Source: Acidimicrobiaceae bacterium (GTDB lineage Bacteria > Actinomycetota > Acidimicrobiia > Acidimicrobiales > RAAP-2). Taken from it: 33,844 bases of DNA. The position numbers and the translations under genes were made by a program. The notes under the pieces are model-generated. The model made no database searches and was not told the DNA's origin. It saw only the letters and a program-made list of their open reading frames with translations. This document shows positions 1 to 7,258 of the stretch, one piece after another (within the stretch, counting starts at the first letter, position 1; the number at the start of each line of letters is the position of its first letter). Location: assembly GCA_003138855.1 (NCBI GenBank), contig PLHF01000095.1:1-33844 (forward strand), written 5' to 3'.

Positions 1-113
1 CGCTCCTTCATCACATCAGGGACATTCAGCTCCGCTCGCCTGGATCGGTCGAGATGCCTTCGTCCCGTCTGGGCGAGGAGCGTGTTCTGCCCAGCAAGCA
101 TCAAGATGGTGCT

Positions 114-389
114 GTGAAACCACCTGGACGGAGCGCGAGTGCAAGTGCGACTGCGCTCGTGACCGGCGTCGGGCACCGGATTGGAGTCGGCGCCGCCGTG
201 GCCGAACGTCTAGCCCAGGACGGCTTCGATGTTGCGTTCACCTGCTGGGCTCCCTACGACGAACGGATGCCCTGGGGCTCCGATCAGAGCACTGTTGATC
301 AACTGACGGCCGGCATCAGCGGCGCCGGTGCTCGCTGCGTTACCGTCGCGGTAGACCTCGAGGACCCGGCGTCAGTCCCGACGTTGGTC
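114..389 (+). pseudogene. Truncated short-chain dehydrogenase (SDR) remnant
   Basis: From base 150 the reading frame encodes a typical SDR N-terminus: a Rossmann first strand and glycine-rich turn (ALVTGVGHRIGVG), the following helix (AAVAERLAQDGFDVAF), and a second strand and acidic residue (VAVDLEDPASVP). Resemblance to the family stops near base 389. The frame then runs through unrelated sequence to a stop at 473. The NNAG-type strand, the catalytic Ser, the Tyr-x-x-x-Lys pair and the whole C-terminal half (roughly 170 residues) are absent, so no catalysis is possible. A GTG at 114 could be the old start; an ATG at 54 is also in frame. The fragment lies in a decayed zone beside a comM relic on the other strand. 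I am confident of the family and fairly confident that it is broken. Confidence 0.6.
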
Positions 390-657
390 ATGTCGGGCCA
401 TGGAAGGAACGGCGAAGTCCCGCGAAGTATGGACGAGGCCAGGAACATTGTTGCTGGTCAGGATCACCATTGAACGACATTGCACAGCGCCGGGGCACTC
501 CAGATCACTCTCAATCAATGCAGGTGCGAATAGTTGGGCGGCGGAGACGCTTCTTGCCAGACCGAAAGGCGCCGGTAGGTCAAAACCGTCACGGGCGCCC
601 TGTAACGCTTCCCGAGGCCGCCCATCCACTGCCGACGACGACTCATCCGCTACCGAT
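390..657. other. Stretch with no supportable gene
   Basis: Between the SDR remnant and the small membrane-protein candidate I find no frame with recognisable protein family character on either strand. The sequence looks less GC-rich than the flanking genes. Open frames here have no consistent start or ribosome-binding site. It is best read as decayed or spacer DNA. Confidence 0.4.
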
Positions 658-675
658 ATGGGAGCATTATCTCCT

Positions 676-885
676 ATGGATTCATTCGAACGACGGCGAC
701 CTCGCCGCACCGCCCTCATCGTTCTCGGCACTGTGGCGACCGTTGTAGCGATCCTGCTCATCGCCTACATCACCATGAGCGACGGCGTTGACTACGTCCA
801 TGGATTCGGGAAAGCCTGCCTCGTCGTACACCACGGGTGGCACTTCCACATGCAATGCGGCGCAGTCAGCCCGCCCAGCCCCTGA
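676..885 (+). CDS. Possible small single-pass membrane protein
   Basis: A 69-codon frame starts at ATG 676, with GGGAG about 11 bases upstream and an alternative in-frame ATG at 658. It has a basic N-terminus (MDSFERRRPRRT), one strong hydrophobic segment at about residues 13-32 (ALIVLGTVATVVAILLIAYI), and a short tail rich in His, Cys and Trp (VVHHGWHFHMQC). The positive-inside rule predicts a cytoplasmic N-terminus and an exported tail. The first part of the frame is visibly richer in A and T than the surrounding genes. No family is recognised. It sits between two gene relics, so it could be a real small gene, the 3' end of a degraded gene, or chance. The clean membrane-segment pattern is the only reason to list it. 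Confidence 0.3.
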   Translation: MDSFERRRPRRTALIVLGTVATVVAILLIAYITMSDGVDYVHGFGKACLVVHHGWHFHMQCGAVSPPSP

Positions 886-935
886 CCTCGGATCCGAGAT
901 GGCACCATTCTGTTCCAGGGACATTGCCGCACCGT

Positions 936-1204
936 CCCATGCGCCAGGCTGAACTCGCCCGGGCGCATCCAGGTCGTCCCTCCCCCGATCACCGCCACCG
1001 GCGACGCGCCGTGGTGGGGGCGCGGAACGGTGGCTCTTCGATCAGCCCCCCCGGGGGCAACGGCAGGCCGGCGACCGAATGGATCCGGGTCGCCTCCAGC
1101 GCCGTGCATTGATCGAGGCCGGGGAGCAGGCCGGGCAGCCGGTTGGCCAGCACCACCGTCCCCGGAACTCCCCGCAACGAACCGTCGAGGCCCAGTTCCC
1201 CCGG
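936..1204 (-). pseudogene. comM: Remnant of comM/yifB (Mg-chelatase-like AAA+ protein)
   Basis: On the minus strand three ComM hallmarks survive in order: GELGLDGSLR (end of the N-terminal domain), ALEATRIHSVAGLP, and FRAP / PHHGASPVAVIGGG followed by RPGEFSLAHG. After GSLR the sequence jumps straight to GVPGTVVLANRLPGLLP, so about a hundred residues are missing and the Walker A motif (normally GPPGTGKTMLA) is destroyed. A one-base frameshift in a C-run near 1017 separates FRAP from HHGAS. Resemblance ends after SLAHG, before the Walker B region. In other actinobacteria comM lies directly downstream of yraN, which is where this relic sits, apart from an intervening crotonase gene. It cannot encode a functional protein. 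Confidence 0.75.
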
Positions 1205-1309
1205 AAGGCCATGCCCGCCACCGACCGAGAACGGAGCACGCTCGAGGCACCGTGGGCACCCTACGGCAGGAGTGTCACACCGGAGGTAGGCAGCCCGGAG
1301 GAGGGGTGC

Positions 1310-2104
1310 CTAGTGACCCTCGAAGCGCGGCTGGCGCTTCTGGATGAACGCGGCGATGGCTTCGGCGGTGTCGGCCGTGCCGAAGTTGACCGCCTGGGAC
1401 CGTGACTCCTCCTCAAGGGCCTGGTCCATCGAGAGGCCGAAGGAGTTGTTGAGCATCGTCTTGGTCATCGACAGCGCCAACGGGGGGCCATCGGCCAGGC
1501 GCCTCGCCCACTCGCCGACGAACGCATCCAGCTCGGCGGCCGGTACGACACGGTTGACCACGCCGAACTCGGCTGCCTGTGCGGCATCGATGATGTCGGC
1601 GAAGAAGGCGAGCTCCTTGGCGCGATGGAGGCCGATCAATCGGGGAAGGAGCCACGAGGCACCGAAGTCGACCGACAACCCCCGCTTCGAGAAGATCTGC
1701 GAGAACCGTGCCGTGTCTGCGGCGACCACCAGGTCGCATCCGAGGGCCATGCTCATGCCTGCCCCGGCCGCCACCCCGCCCACTTTGGCGATGGTGGGCT
1801 TGGGGATCCGGTGCAGCCGCAGGGCGACATCGGCGAGAGCCCGCATCTGGGCCAGGTAGGGATCCCCTGGGCGTCCCGCGACGTCGGCCGGGTCGCCGAG
1901 GTCGGCGCCGGAGCAGAATGCATCCCCCGCACCGGTCAGGACCATCACCCGATCGTGGCGATCGGCGGCCACGTCCTCGAACGTCGCCATCAGCTCGCGC
2001 CACATCGTCCCGTTGGCTGCGTTCTTGCGGGCCGGGCGGTTCATGGTGACCGTGACCACGCCGTCGCCGCGTTCCACGATCAGGGTCTCGAGCTCGGTTG
2101 GCAT
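1310..2104 (-). CDS. Enoyl-CoA hydratase/isomerase family (crotonase superfamily) protein
   Basis: This 264-residue protein has the usual crotonase length and fold signals: oxyanion-hole segments FCSGADL (about residues 63-69) and GGVAAGAGMSMALGCDL (109-125), then ARFSQIFSKRGLSVDFGASW. The two glutamates used by true enoyl-CoA hydratases are not at their positions; aligned by eye they become Ser and Phe. The Asp of the SVDFG segment (D146) is kept, as in PaaG/Eci-like delta2-delta3 isomerases and ring-forming members. An isomerase or other CoA-ester rearrangement is therefore more likely than hydration. The gene follows yraN with a 107-base gap and has its own candidate leaderless promoter (TAGGCT six bases before ATG), so it is probably transcribed alone. 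It occupies the slot where comM would be expected. The physiological substrate is unknown. Confidence 0.88.
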   Translation of the reverse strand: MPTELETLIVERGDGVVTVTMNRPARKNAANGTMWRELMATFEDVAADRHDRVMVLTGAGDAFCSGADLGDPADVAGRPGDPYLAQMRALADVALRLHRIPKPTIAKVGGVAAGAGMSMALGCDLVVAADTARFSQIFSKRGLSVDFGASWLLPRLIGLHRAKELAFFADIIDAAQAAEFGVVNRVVPAAELDAFVGEWARRLADGPPLALSMTKTMLNNSFGLSMDQALEEESRSQAVNFGTADTAEAIAAFIQKRQPRFEGH

Positions 2105-2110
2105 TTTTGG

Positions 2111-2116
2111 AGCCTA
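2111..2116 (-). promoter_or_regulatory. Candidate -10 element of a leaderless crotonase transcript
   Basis: TAGGCT on the minus strand is followed by exactly six bases (CCAAAA) and then the ATG at 2104. The TANNNT pattern at this distance puts the transcription start on the first base of the start codon, as in actinobacterial leaderless mRNAs. No Shine-Dalgarno sequence is present. No convincing -35 was identified. Confidence 0.45.
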
Positions 2117-2211
2117 CTGGGGCTGGATCCTCGCGTTCCGCGAGGCGAGGCTGTCTCCGAGCCACTGGCTTGTGAGCACCCTCGGAAGCGCCGGTCCCCG
2201 ACGGCCCGCGC

Positions 2212-2613
2212 TCAGAACGCGTTTTCGATGACCTCGACATGGCCGGCGGTGATCGAGACCACGTCGAACCGGACCTCGACCCGGGACCTGCCCGATGCCG
2301 GGGTCAACTCGGACAGCCACCGGGACGCCAGGCGGCGGATCCGGCGCTGCTTGGCGGCGAGCACCGACTCGGCCCCCGTTCCGAACCGGTCGCTCGAACG
2401 GGTCTTGACCTCGCAGAAGGCCACCGTCCTCCCACGGCGCACGATGAGGTCCACCTCACCCTCCCGCCGGCGCCAGTTCCGCTCGAGGACGTCGTACCCC
2501 TGGCCCTCGTACCACCGAGCCGCCGACTCCTCACCGTCGGCACCCAGGACCCGGCGTGGATCCGGACCGTCCCCCCCGGTTGGCGAGGAGCGTCCGGGTA
2601 CGTCTCCGCTCAA
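2212..2613 (-). CDS. yraN: YraN / UPF0102 family endonuclease-like protein
   Basis: A UPF0102 protein with the nuclease-like core: LGADGEESAARWYEGQGYDV, LERNWRRREGEVDLIV, and AFCEVKTRSSDRFG. The GE-x-D ... E-V-K pattern resembles the PD-(D/E)XK nuclease superfamily. The molecular role of YraN is still poorly defined. I chose the TTG at 2613, which overlaps the stop of the upstream DUF2469 gene by four bases (TTGA) and gives 133 residues, close to family length. An ATG at 2712 is also in frame and would give 166 residues, but it would place 100 bases inside the upstream gene with no family resemblance. It is the last gene of the rplS-side operon. In relatives comM and dprA follow; here only a comM relic remains beyond an intervening gene. 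Confidence 0.85.
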   Translation of the reverse strand: MSGDVPGRSSPTGGDGPDPRRVLGADGEESAARWYEGQGYDVLERNWRRREGEVDLIVRRGRTVAFCEVKTRSSDRFGTGAESVLAAKQRRIRRLASRWLSELTPASGRSRVEVRFDVVSITAGHVEVIENAF

Positions 2614-2903
2614 AGATCCTTCTCGGGGAGCCGCTCGATGTTCACGTCGCGGAACGTCAGGATCCGCACCGAGGGGACGAAGCGGGCAGGCCGGTACATG
2701 TCCCAGACCCATGCGTCCTGGAGATTGACCTCGACACAGGCGGGCGAGGTCTCGGAGCGCACCGTGACATCGACCTTGTTGGCCAGATAGAAGCGCCGTT
2801 CCGTCTCCACCACGTAGGCGAACAGGGGGACCACCGCCCGGTACTCGTGGACCAGGGCCAGCTCGATCTCCGACTCGTACCGTTCGAGATCTTCCTCGCT
2901 CAT
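2610..2903 (-). CDS. DUF2469 family protein
   Basis: A 97-residue protein of the actinobacterial DUF2469 family, recognisable from MSEEDLERYE at the start, the central VVETERRFYLANKVDV, and the C-terminal AWVWDMYRPARFVPSVRIL. No catalytic motif or membrane segment is visible and the function is unknown. I chose ATG 2903, which gives the family's usual N-terminus; in-frame GTG codons at 2918 and 2915 are the alternatives. In mycobacteria this gene lies between rnhB and yraN downstream of rplS. Here it follows rplS after a gap of about 120 bases with neither lepB nor rnhB between them, and its stop overlaps the yraN start. Confidence 0.88.
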   Translation of the reverse strand: MSEEDLERYESEIELALVHEYRAVVPLFAYVVETERRFYLANKVDVTVRSETSPACVEVNLQDAWVWDMYRPARFVPSVRILTFRDVNIERLPEKDL

Positions 2904-2938
2904 GACCGGGCGCACCACGGGAGCAGGGCGCGGTCCAC

Positions 2939-2974
2939 GGGCACGGGCAGAGCGGGTGTGGCTACGCCGTGCCC
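2939..2974 (-). terminator. Possible hairpin between rplS and DUF2469
   Basis: GGGCACGG (2939-2946) and CCGTGCCC (2967-2974) are perfect 8-base inverted repeats separated by 20 bases. They lie just after the rplS stop on the transcribed strand. There is no T-tract and the loop is long. It could be a weak terminator, a processing site that separates rplS expression from DUF2469-yraN, or chance in GC-rich DNA. Confidence 0.25.
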
Positions 2975-3026
2975 TCGCGGTGTGGTGACGATCAGCACGG
3001 CGGGTGCGGGAGGCCGACCATCCCGG

Positions 3027-3380
3027 TCAGGCGCGGGCAGTCCGCCGCTCCTTGATCTTCGCTGCCTTTCCGTGGCGGTCACGCAGGTAGTACAGCTTTG
3101 CCCGGCGGACATCGCCCAAGGAGACGACCTCGGTGTGGTCGATCACCGGGGAGTGCACCGGGAAGGTGCGCTCCACGCCCACCCCGAAGCTCACCTTGCG
3201 CACCGTGAAGGTCTCGCGCACGCCGGTGCCCTGGCGCCGCAGCACTGCGCCCTGGAAGACCTGCACCCGCTCGCGGGTGCCCTCCACCACACGCACGTGT
3301 ACCTTGACGGTGTCGCCCGGCCGGAAATCGGGGATGTCGTCACGCAAGCTGTCGCGGTCGATGATGTCGGTCGGGTTCAT
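3027..3380 (-). CDS. rplS: 50S ribosomal protein bL19
   Basis: bL19, a component of the large ribosomal subunit at the 30S-50S interface. The 117-residue product starts [15 protein letters not shown] and has the family core [49 protein letters not shown], and the C-terminal [23 protein letters not shown] 3380 fits the family start and has GGAGAG upstream. The longer open frame to 3482 has no family resemblance. It follows trmD by about 126 bases, in the standard rpsP-rimM-trmD-rplS order. The intergenic space upstream contains a possible -10 (AACAAT), so rplS may have its own promoter in addition to read-through. Confidence 0.97.
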   Translation of the reverse strand: MNPTDIIDRDSLRDDIPDFRPGDTVKVHVRVVEGTRERVQVFQGAVLRRQGTGVRETFTVRKVSFGVGVERTFPVHSPVIDHTEVVSLGDVRRAKLYYLRDRHGKAAKIKERRTARA

Positions 3381-3506
3381 GGGGCGCGTCTCTCCACAGA
3401 TTGTTCGAACTCCCCCGCCGGGTGCCCGCCCGACAGTCCCCACCGGGGAGTCCTGTGCGACGCGGGCCTCCGATCCGAACACCGGGGATTCCGGCGCCGA
3501 CGAGGC

Positions 3507-4283
3507 TCACCAATCGTAGCCGTGTTCGCGTAACGAGCGCACCTCGCCGTGCTCCACCAGGAACTCGACCTCCTCGTCAGTGAGTCCACCCCGAGCCGCG
3601 ATCAGATCCGGGCGCCGCTCGAGGGTCCGGACCAGCGCCTGGACCCGACGCCACTGGTCGACCCGTCCGTGGTCGCCGGAGCGGAGCACCTCGGGCACCT
3701 CCCACCCCCGGAACTCGGCCGGGCGGGTGTACTGGGGATACTCGAGCAGGCCGGCCGAGAAGCTCTCGTCCTCCGCCGAACGGTCGTTCCCGAGCACGCC
3801 GGGGAGCAGACGGGTCACGGCCTCGACCACCACCAGGGCAGCCAGCTCGCCGCCGGCCAGCACGAAATCCCCCACCGAGAGCTCGTCGTCGACCAGGTGG
3901 TCGGCCACCCTCTGGTCCACCCCCTCGTAGCGCCCGCACAGCAACGAGAACCCCTCCGGCAACCCTGCCAGCTCGTGGGCGACCCGCTGGTCGAACCTCC
4001 GTCCCGACGGGGACAGCAGGATCAGCGGCCGGGGTAGCCCACCGGGTGATGCGGCCACCGACTCCACCGACTCGAAGACCGGTTCGGGCGCCAGCACCAT
4101 GCCGGCACCGCCCCCGAACGGGGCGTCGTCCACCGAGCGGTGCGCATCATGGGCGGCATCCCGCACATCGTGGGTGCACAGGTCCAGCTGGCCGCGGGCG
4201 CGGGCGCGTCCCAGAATCGAGGCGTCGACGTAGTGGTCGATCACGTCGGGGAAGAGCGTGAACACGTCGATCCGCGTGGGCAT
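3507..4283 (-). CDS. trmD: tRNA (guanine-37-N1)-methyltransferase
   Basis: TrmD methylates N1 of G37 in tRNAs using S-adenosylmethionine, which prevents frameshifting. The 258-residue protein has the SPOUT trefoil-knot motifs: [16 protein letters not shown] (about 55-70), [13 protein letters not shown], the knot region [13 protein letters not shown] (about 114-126), [14 protein letters not shown] (136-149), and [18 protein letters not shown] with the C-terminal helical domain following. The start [14 protein letters not shown] is the normal family N-terminus. The gene begins 8 bases after the rimM stop, so the two are almost certainly co-transcribed. Nothing unusual is visible. Confidence 0.97.
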   Translation of the reverse strand: MPTRIDVFTLFPDVIDHYVDASILGRARARGQLDLCTHDVRDAAHDAHRSVDDAPFGGGAGMVLAPEPVFESVESVAASPGGLPRPLILLSPSGRRFDQRVAHELAGLPEGFSLLCGRYEGVDQRVADHLVDDELSVGDFVLAGGELAALVVVEAVTRLLPGVLGNDRSAEDESFSAGLLEYPQYTRPAEFRGWEVPEVLRSGDHGRVDQWRRVQALVRTLERRPDLIAARGGLTDEEVEFLVEHGEVRSLREHGYDW

Positions 4284-4291
4284 CGGCGGAC

Positions 4292-4858
4292 TCAGCCGAG
4301 CTCGAGCAGGCCGTCAGGGATTTCCACCGTGATCCGCACCCCGGGCTCCGTGTCCACCACGAAGCGGAGTGGGATCAATGCCCCTCCCGTCAGCACCAGG
4401 AGGTCGCTGGCCGGATTGGCCTCGACCCCCTCGACGGTGCCCAGTGGCCGACCGGTCGTGTCCTCGACCCGGGACCCGATCAACTCGTGGACCCAGAGCT
4501 GACCCGGATCGTCCAGCGGTGGTGCGAACAGCTCGGTTCCCCGCAACCGCTCGGCCGCGTCGATGCCGGTCACCGCGTCGAAGGTCACGATGAACCGTCC
4601 CTGGTGGGGCGAGGAGCGGACCACCCGGTACTGCGTGCCCGCCACGTCGGCGAGGATCGATCCGGCGGCCACCCGCTCATCGCGGTTGGTCGACAGCGCC
4701 ACGATCACGTCACCCCGCAGCCCGTGGGGCTTGACCACCCGCCCCACCAGGAGAAGGGGTCCATCGCCGTTGCGCTCCGTTCGATCGGGGGACGCCCCCG
4801 ACGAGGGGGGTCGCTCCCCGGTGCCACCACCGTCGGAGCGGGCCGGGGTGGGTGCCAC
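4292..4858 (-). CDS. rimM: Ribosome maturation factor RimM
   Basis: RimM assists 16S rRNA processing and 30S head assembly with bS16/uS19. The product shows the N-terminal beta-barrel opening [19 protein letters not shown], a central KOW-like region, and the C-terminal PRC barrel ([20 protein letters not shown] through ALIPLRFVV and EIPDGLLEL). I chose GTG 4858, giving 188 residues. It lies 10 bases after the KH-protein stop and leaves a Ser/Pro/Gly-rich, probably disordered 30-residue N-terminal tail ([20 protein letters not shown]). The frame is open further upstream to 4975, but that part lies inside the KH gene in another frame. No strong ribosome-binding site was found, so translational coupling to the KH gene is likely. 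Confidence 0.94.
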   Translation of the reverse strand: MAPTPARSDGGGTGERPPSSGASPDRTERNGDGPLLLVGRVVKPHGLRGDVIVALSTNRDERVAAGSILADVAGTQYRVVRSSPHQGRFIVTFDAVTGIDAAERLRGTELFAPPLDDPGQLWVHELIGSRVEDTTGRPLGTVEGVEANPASDLLVLTGGALIPLRFVVDTEPGVRITVEIPDGLLELG

Positions 4859-4868
4859 TGTGCGCGAC

Positions 4869-5204
4869 TCAGTCGTCGACGATGTCGACGCTGGTCTGGA
4901 CCCCGTCGCGGGCCCCGGCGGCGGCGACCACCGTCCGGATGGCCTGGGCCACCCGGCCCCGGCGACCGATGACACGGCCCATGTCCTCAGGGGCGACGTG
5001 GATGCGGAACCGCACCGAGTCCCCCCGCTCCTCGGTGTTGATCACCACTGCCTCGGGGTCGGAGGTGATCGAGGTGACCAGATAGGTCACCACGGCCAAC
5101 GGCGTCCCGCCCGAGACCCGGTTGCCGGCATCGTCGTCGTGATCGTCGACGTCGTCGATCGTGTTGACGTCCTCATCGGAGTCGAGCGCCAGGTCGTCGG
5201 TCAC
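4869..5204 (-). CDS. khpA: KH-domain RNA-binding protein (KhpA-like)
   Basis: A small type-II KH protein found in this locus in many Gram-positive bacteria; KhpA proteins bind RNA and affect cell elongation and division. The KH core covers about residues 35-110 and includes the RNA-contact GxxG loop as G80-R-R-G83 within [21 protein letters not shown] chose GTG 5204, whose last bases overlap the rpsP stop (GTGA), giving 111 residues. This is longer than the usual 75-80 because of a strongly acidic, probably disordered N-terminal extension ([20 protein letters not shown]). The extension could mimic nucleic acid or modulate binding. It lies between rpsP and rimM as expected. Confidence 0.92.
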   Translation of the reverse strand: MTDDLALDSDEDVNTIDDVDDHDDDAGNRVSGGTPLAVVTYLVTSITSDPEAVVINTEERGDSVRFRIHVAPEDMGRVIGRRGRVAQAIRTVVAAAGARDGVQTSVDIVDD

Positions 5205-5488
5205 TTGGCTGCCTTGGCCGTCTCGAACTCCTCGAGCGCGCCCGACTTCTTCAGCAGCTTCTCGACCCGCTCGGTCGGTTGGGCGCCCTGGGCCAGCCAC
5301 TTGACCGCCTTGGCGTTGTCGATCTGGACCACGGCATCGGGCTCGGCCAGCGACTTCCCTCGTGGGGCGTACGTGCCCACGATCTCGATGAATCGCCCGT
5401 TGCGGGGCGAGCGGCTGTCCGCCGCCACCAGCCGGTAGGTCGGCTGCTTCTTCTTTCCGATCCGCACGAGGCGGAGCTTTACTGCCAC
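5201..5488 (-). CDS. rpsP: 30S ribosomal protein bS16
   Basis: bS16, needed for 30S assembly. The 95-residue product has the family start [19 protein letters not shown], then [24 protein letters not shown], and a C-terminal region [19 protein letters not shown] followed by a short Lys/Ala tail. The start is GTG at 5488, preceded by AGAGGAG at good spacing. It heads the rpsP-khpA-rimM-trmD group. The 139-base gap to ffh is the largest in this part of the cluster and probably carries a separate promoter. Confidence 0.97.
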   Translation of the reverse strand: MAVKLRLVRIGKKKQPTYRLVAADSRSPRNGRFIEIVGTYAPRGKSLAEPDAVVQIDNAKAVKWLAQGAQPTERVEKLLKKSGALEEFETAKAAK

Positions 5489-5627
5489 GGTGTACTCCTC
5501 TGCATTATGTCGAGTGCGCCCGACAGTCTCCCATCAATGCGGGGGGCGACGCGCACACGGGCTCGTTCATGGGTCTTTGGGTCGTGATCGGGCCCGATGG
5601 CGCCCTCGGGTCGGTCCTCGGTGCCGG

Positions 5628-7181
5628 TCATCGGGCCTTCGGCGTGACCCGGCCGCCGCCCTTGCCCTTCTTGCCGCCCCTGCCCTTCGCCTTCGAGCCG
5701 CCGCGGGATCCTCCCTGTGCCCCCGAGGTGGCGAACGTCCCACCGTCCAGGGCACCGGGGACTCCCCCTGCTCCGGTGAGGGAGGCGAGGTCGCCCCCGC
5801 CGCCCGCCGCGGCCAGCTCGGCCATCGCCTTGGGTGACATCTTGGGGCCGCGCCCGAACAGTCCGCCGAGGCCCCCCATCGCTCCGGACATGCCCCCTTT
5901 GCCGAAGCCCTTCATCATCTTCTGCATCTCCTTGAACTGCTTGAGGAGGCCATTCACCTCGGAGGTCGCGGTCCCACTGCCGTTGGCGATCCGAACCCTC
6001 CGGGCCCCGTCGATGATGACAGGGTCCGCCCGTTCGGCCGGTGTCATCGAGCGGATGATGGCCTCGATCTGCCCGATCTGCCGGTCGTCCACGGCCGAGG
6101 ACGCCTGCTTGAGGTCCTTGGGGACCCCCGGCAGGAGCGAGAGCATGCCGGAGACCGATCCCATCTTCTTTACCTGTTGGAGCTGCTCCAGGAAGTCCTC
6201 GAGGGTGAACCGGCCCTCGATCATGGCGGCGGCACCCTTGGTGGTGACGTCCTTGTCCATGGTCCGCTCGGCCTGCTCGATCAGGCTGAGCACGTCCCCC
6301 ATGCCGAGGATGCGGTCGGCCATCCGGTCCGGGTGGAACTGGTCGAAGTCGTCGAGCTTCTCGCCGGTGGAGGCGAAGGCGATGGGCTTACCCACCACCT
6401 CCTTCACCGACAGGGCCGCGCCACCGCGGGCGTCGCCGTCGAGCTTGGTCAGGATCACGCCGTCGAGGGACACGGCCTGGTCGAACGCCACGGCGGTCGA
6501 CACGGCATCCTGGCCGGTCATGGCGTCGATCACCAGGAAGGTGTAGTGCGGGTCGACCGCCCCGGCGATGTGCCGGATCTCGTCCATCAGGTCGGCGTCG
6601 ATGGACAGTCGGCCTGCGGTGTCGACGATGAGGACGTCACGGCCCAGGCGCCTGGCCTCCTCGAGCCCGGCCGCTGCCACCGCCACCGGGTCGGTCGGCT
6701 CGCTGAAGACGGTGATCCCCGCCTGGCCCCCGAGCACGCGGAGCTGCTCGACGGCCGCCGGCCGCTGGAGGTCGGCGCCGACCAGCAGGGGGTTGCGGCC
6801 CTGCTGCTTGAACCACCGGGCCAACTTGGCCGAGGCGGTGGTCTTCCCCGAGCCCTGCAGACCGGCCAGGAGGATGACCGTCGGCGGCCTGCCGGCATAG
6901 GTGAGCCTGAGCGTCTCGCCCCCGAGGATCGCCACCAGCTCCTCGTTGACGATCTTGATGACCTGCTGGCCCGGGCTCAGATTCTGTGAGAGCTCGAGGC
7001 CCACGCAACGGGCCCGTACCGCCTCGGTGAACGTGCGCACCACGCCGATCTCGACGTCTGCCTCGAGGAGGGCGGTGCGGATCTCACGGAGCACCTCGTC
7101 GACGTCGGCCTCGGTCAGTCGCCCGCGGCTGCGGAGTCGGGTGAGGATGCCCTCGAATCGGTCGGTCAGGCTCTCGAACAT
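5628..7181 (-). CDS. ffh: Signal recognition particle protein Ffh (SRP54)
   Basis: Ffh is the GTPase of the signal recognition particle. It binds 4.5S RNA and signal sequences and docks to FtsY for co-translational membrane insertion. Domains in order are the N domain (residues 1-95, MFESLTDRFEGILTRL), the G domain with the G1 loop GLQGSGKTT (107-115), DTAGR and TKLDGDARGG, and the Met-rich M domain (about 320-455, including KEMQKMMKGFGKGGMSGAMG). At 517 residues it is longer than many Ffh proteins because of a Gly/Ser/Lys/Arg-rich C-terminal tail (GGSRGGSKAKGRGGKKGKGG), probably basic and disordered. The ATG at 7181 has GAGGAA just upstream. It follows ftsY by 77 bases, so targeting factor and receptor may be co-expressed. 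Confidence 0.97.
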   Translation of the reverse strand: MFESLTDRFEGILTRLRSRGRLTEADVDEVLREIRTALLEADVEIGVVRTFTEAVRARCVGLELSQNLSPGQQVIKIVNEELVAILGGETLRLTYAGRPPTVILLAGLQGSGKTTASAKLARWFKQQGRNPLLVGADLQRPAAVEQLRVLGGQAGITVFSEPTDPVAVAAAGLEEARRLGRDVLIVDTAGRLSIDADLMDEIRHIAGAVDPHYTFLVIDAMTGQDAVSTAVAFDQAVSLDGVILTKLDGDARGGAALSVKEVVGKPIAFASTGEKLDDFDQFHPDRMADRILGMGDVLSLIEQAERTMDKDVTTKGAAAMIEGRFTLEDFLEQLQQVKKMGSVSGMLSLLPGVPKDLKQASSAVDDRQIGQIEAIIRSMTPAERADPVIIDGARRVRIANGSGTATSEVNGLLKQFKEMQKMMKGFGKGGMSGAMGGLGGLFGRGPKMSPKAMAELAAAGGGGDLASLTGAGGVPGALDGGTFATSGAQGGSRGGSKAKGRGGKKGKGGGRVTPKAR

Positions 7182-7258
7182 GGGTTCCTCAGGCTACAGG
7201 ACCGTCGGTGCGGCGGTGTTCCGCCTCGAGGGCGGCACGAACGGCCCGGGGCCGCGGA

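Noticed and set aside
792-1259. 155-codon minus-strand frame as an intact gene
   Set aside because: Most of it is not in the ComM frame; only a central part carries ComM residues after a frameshift. It is counted as part of the comM relic instead.
2614-2712. Longer YraN starting at ATG 2712
   Set aside because: It would lie inside DUF2469 for 100 bases, shows no UPF0102 resemblance there, and exceeds family length.
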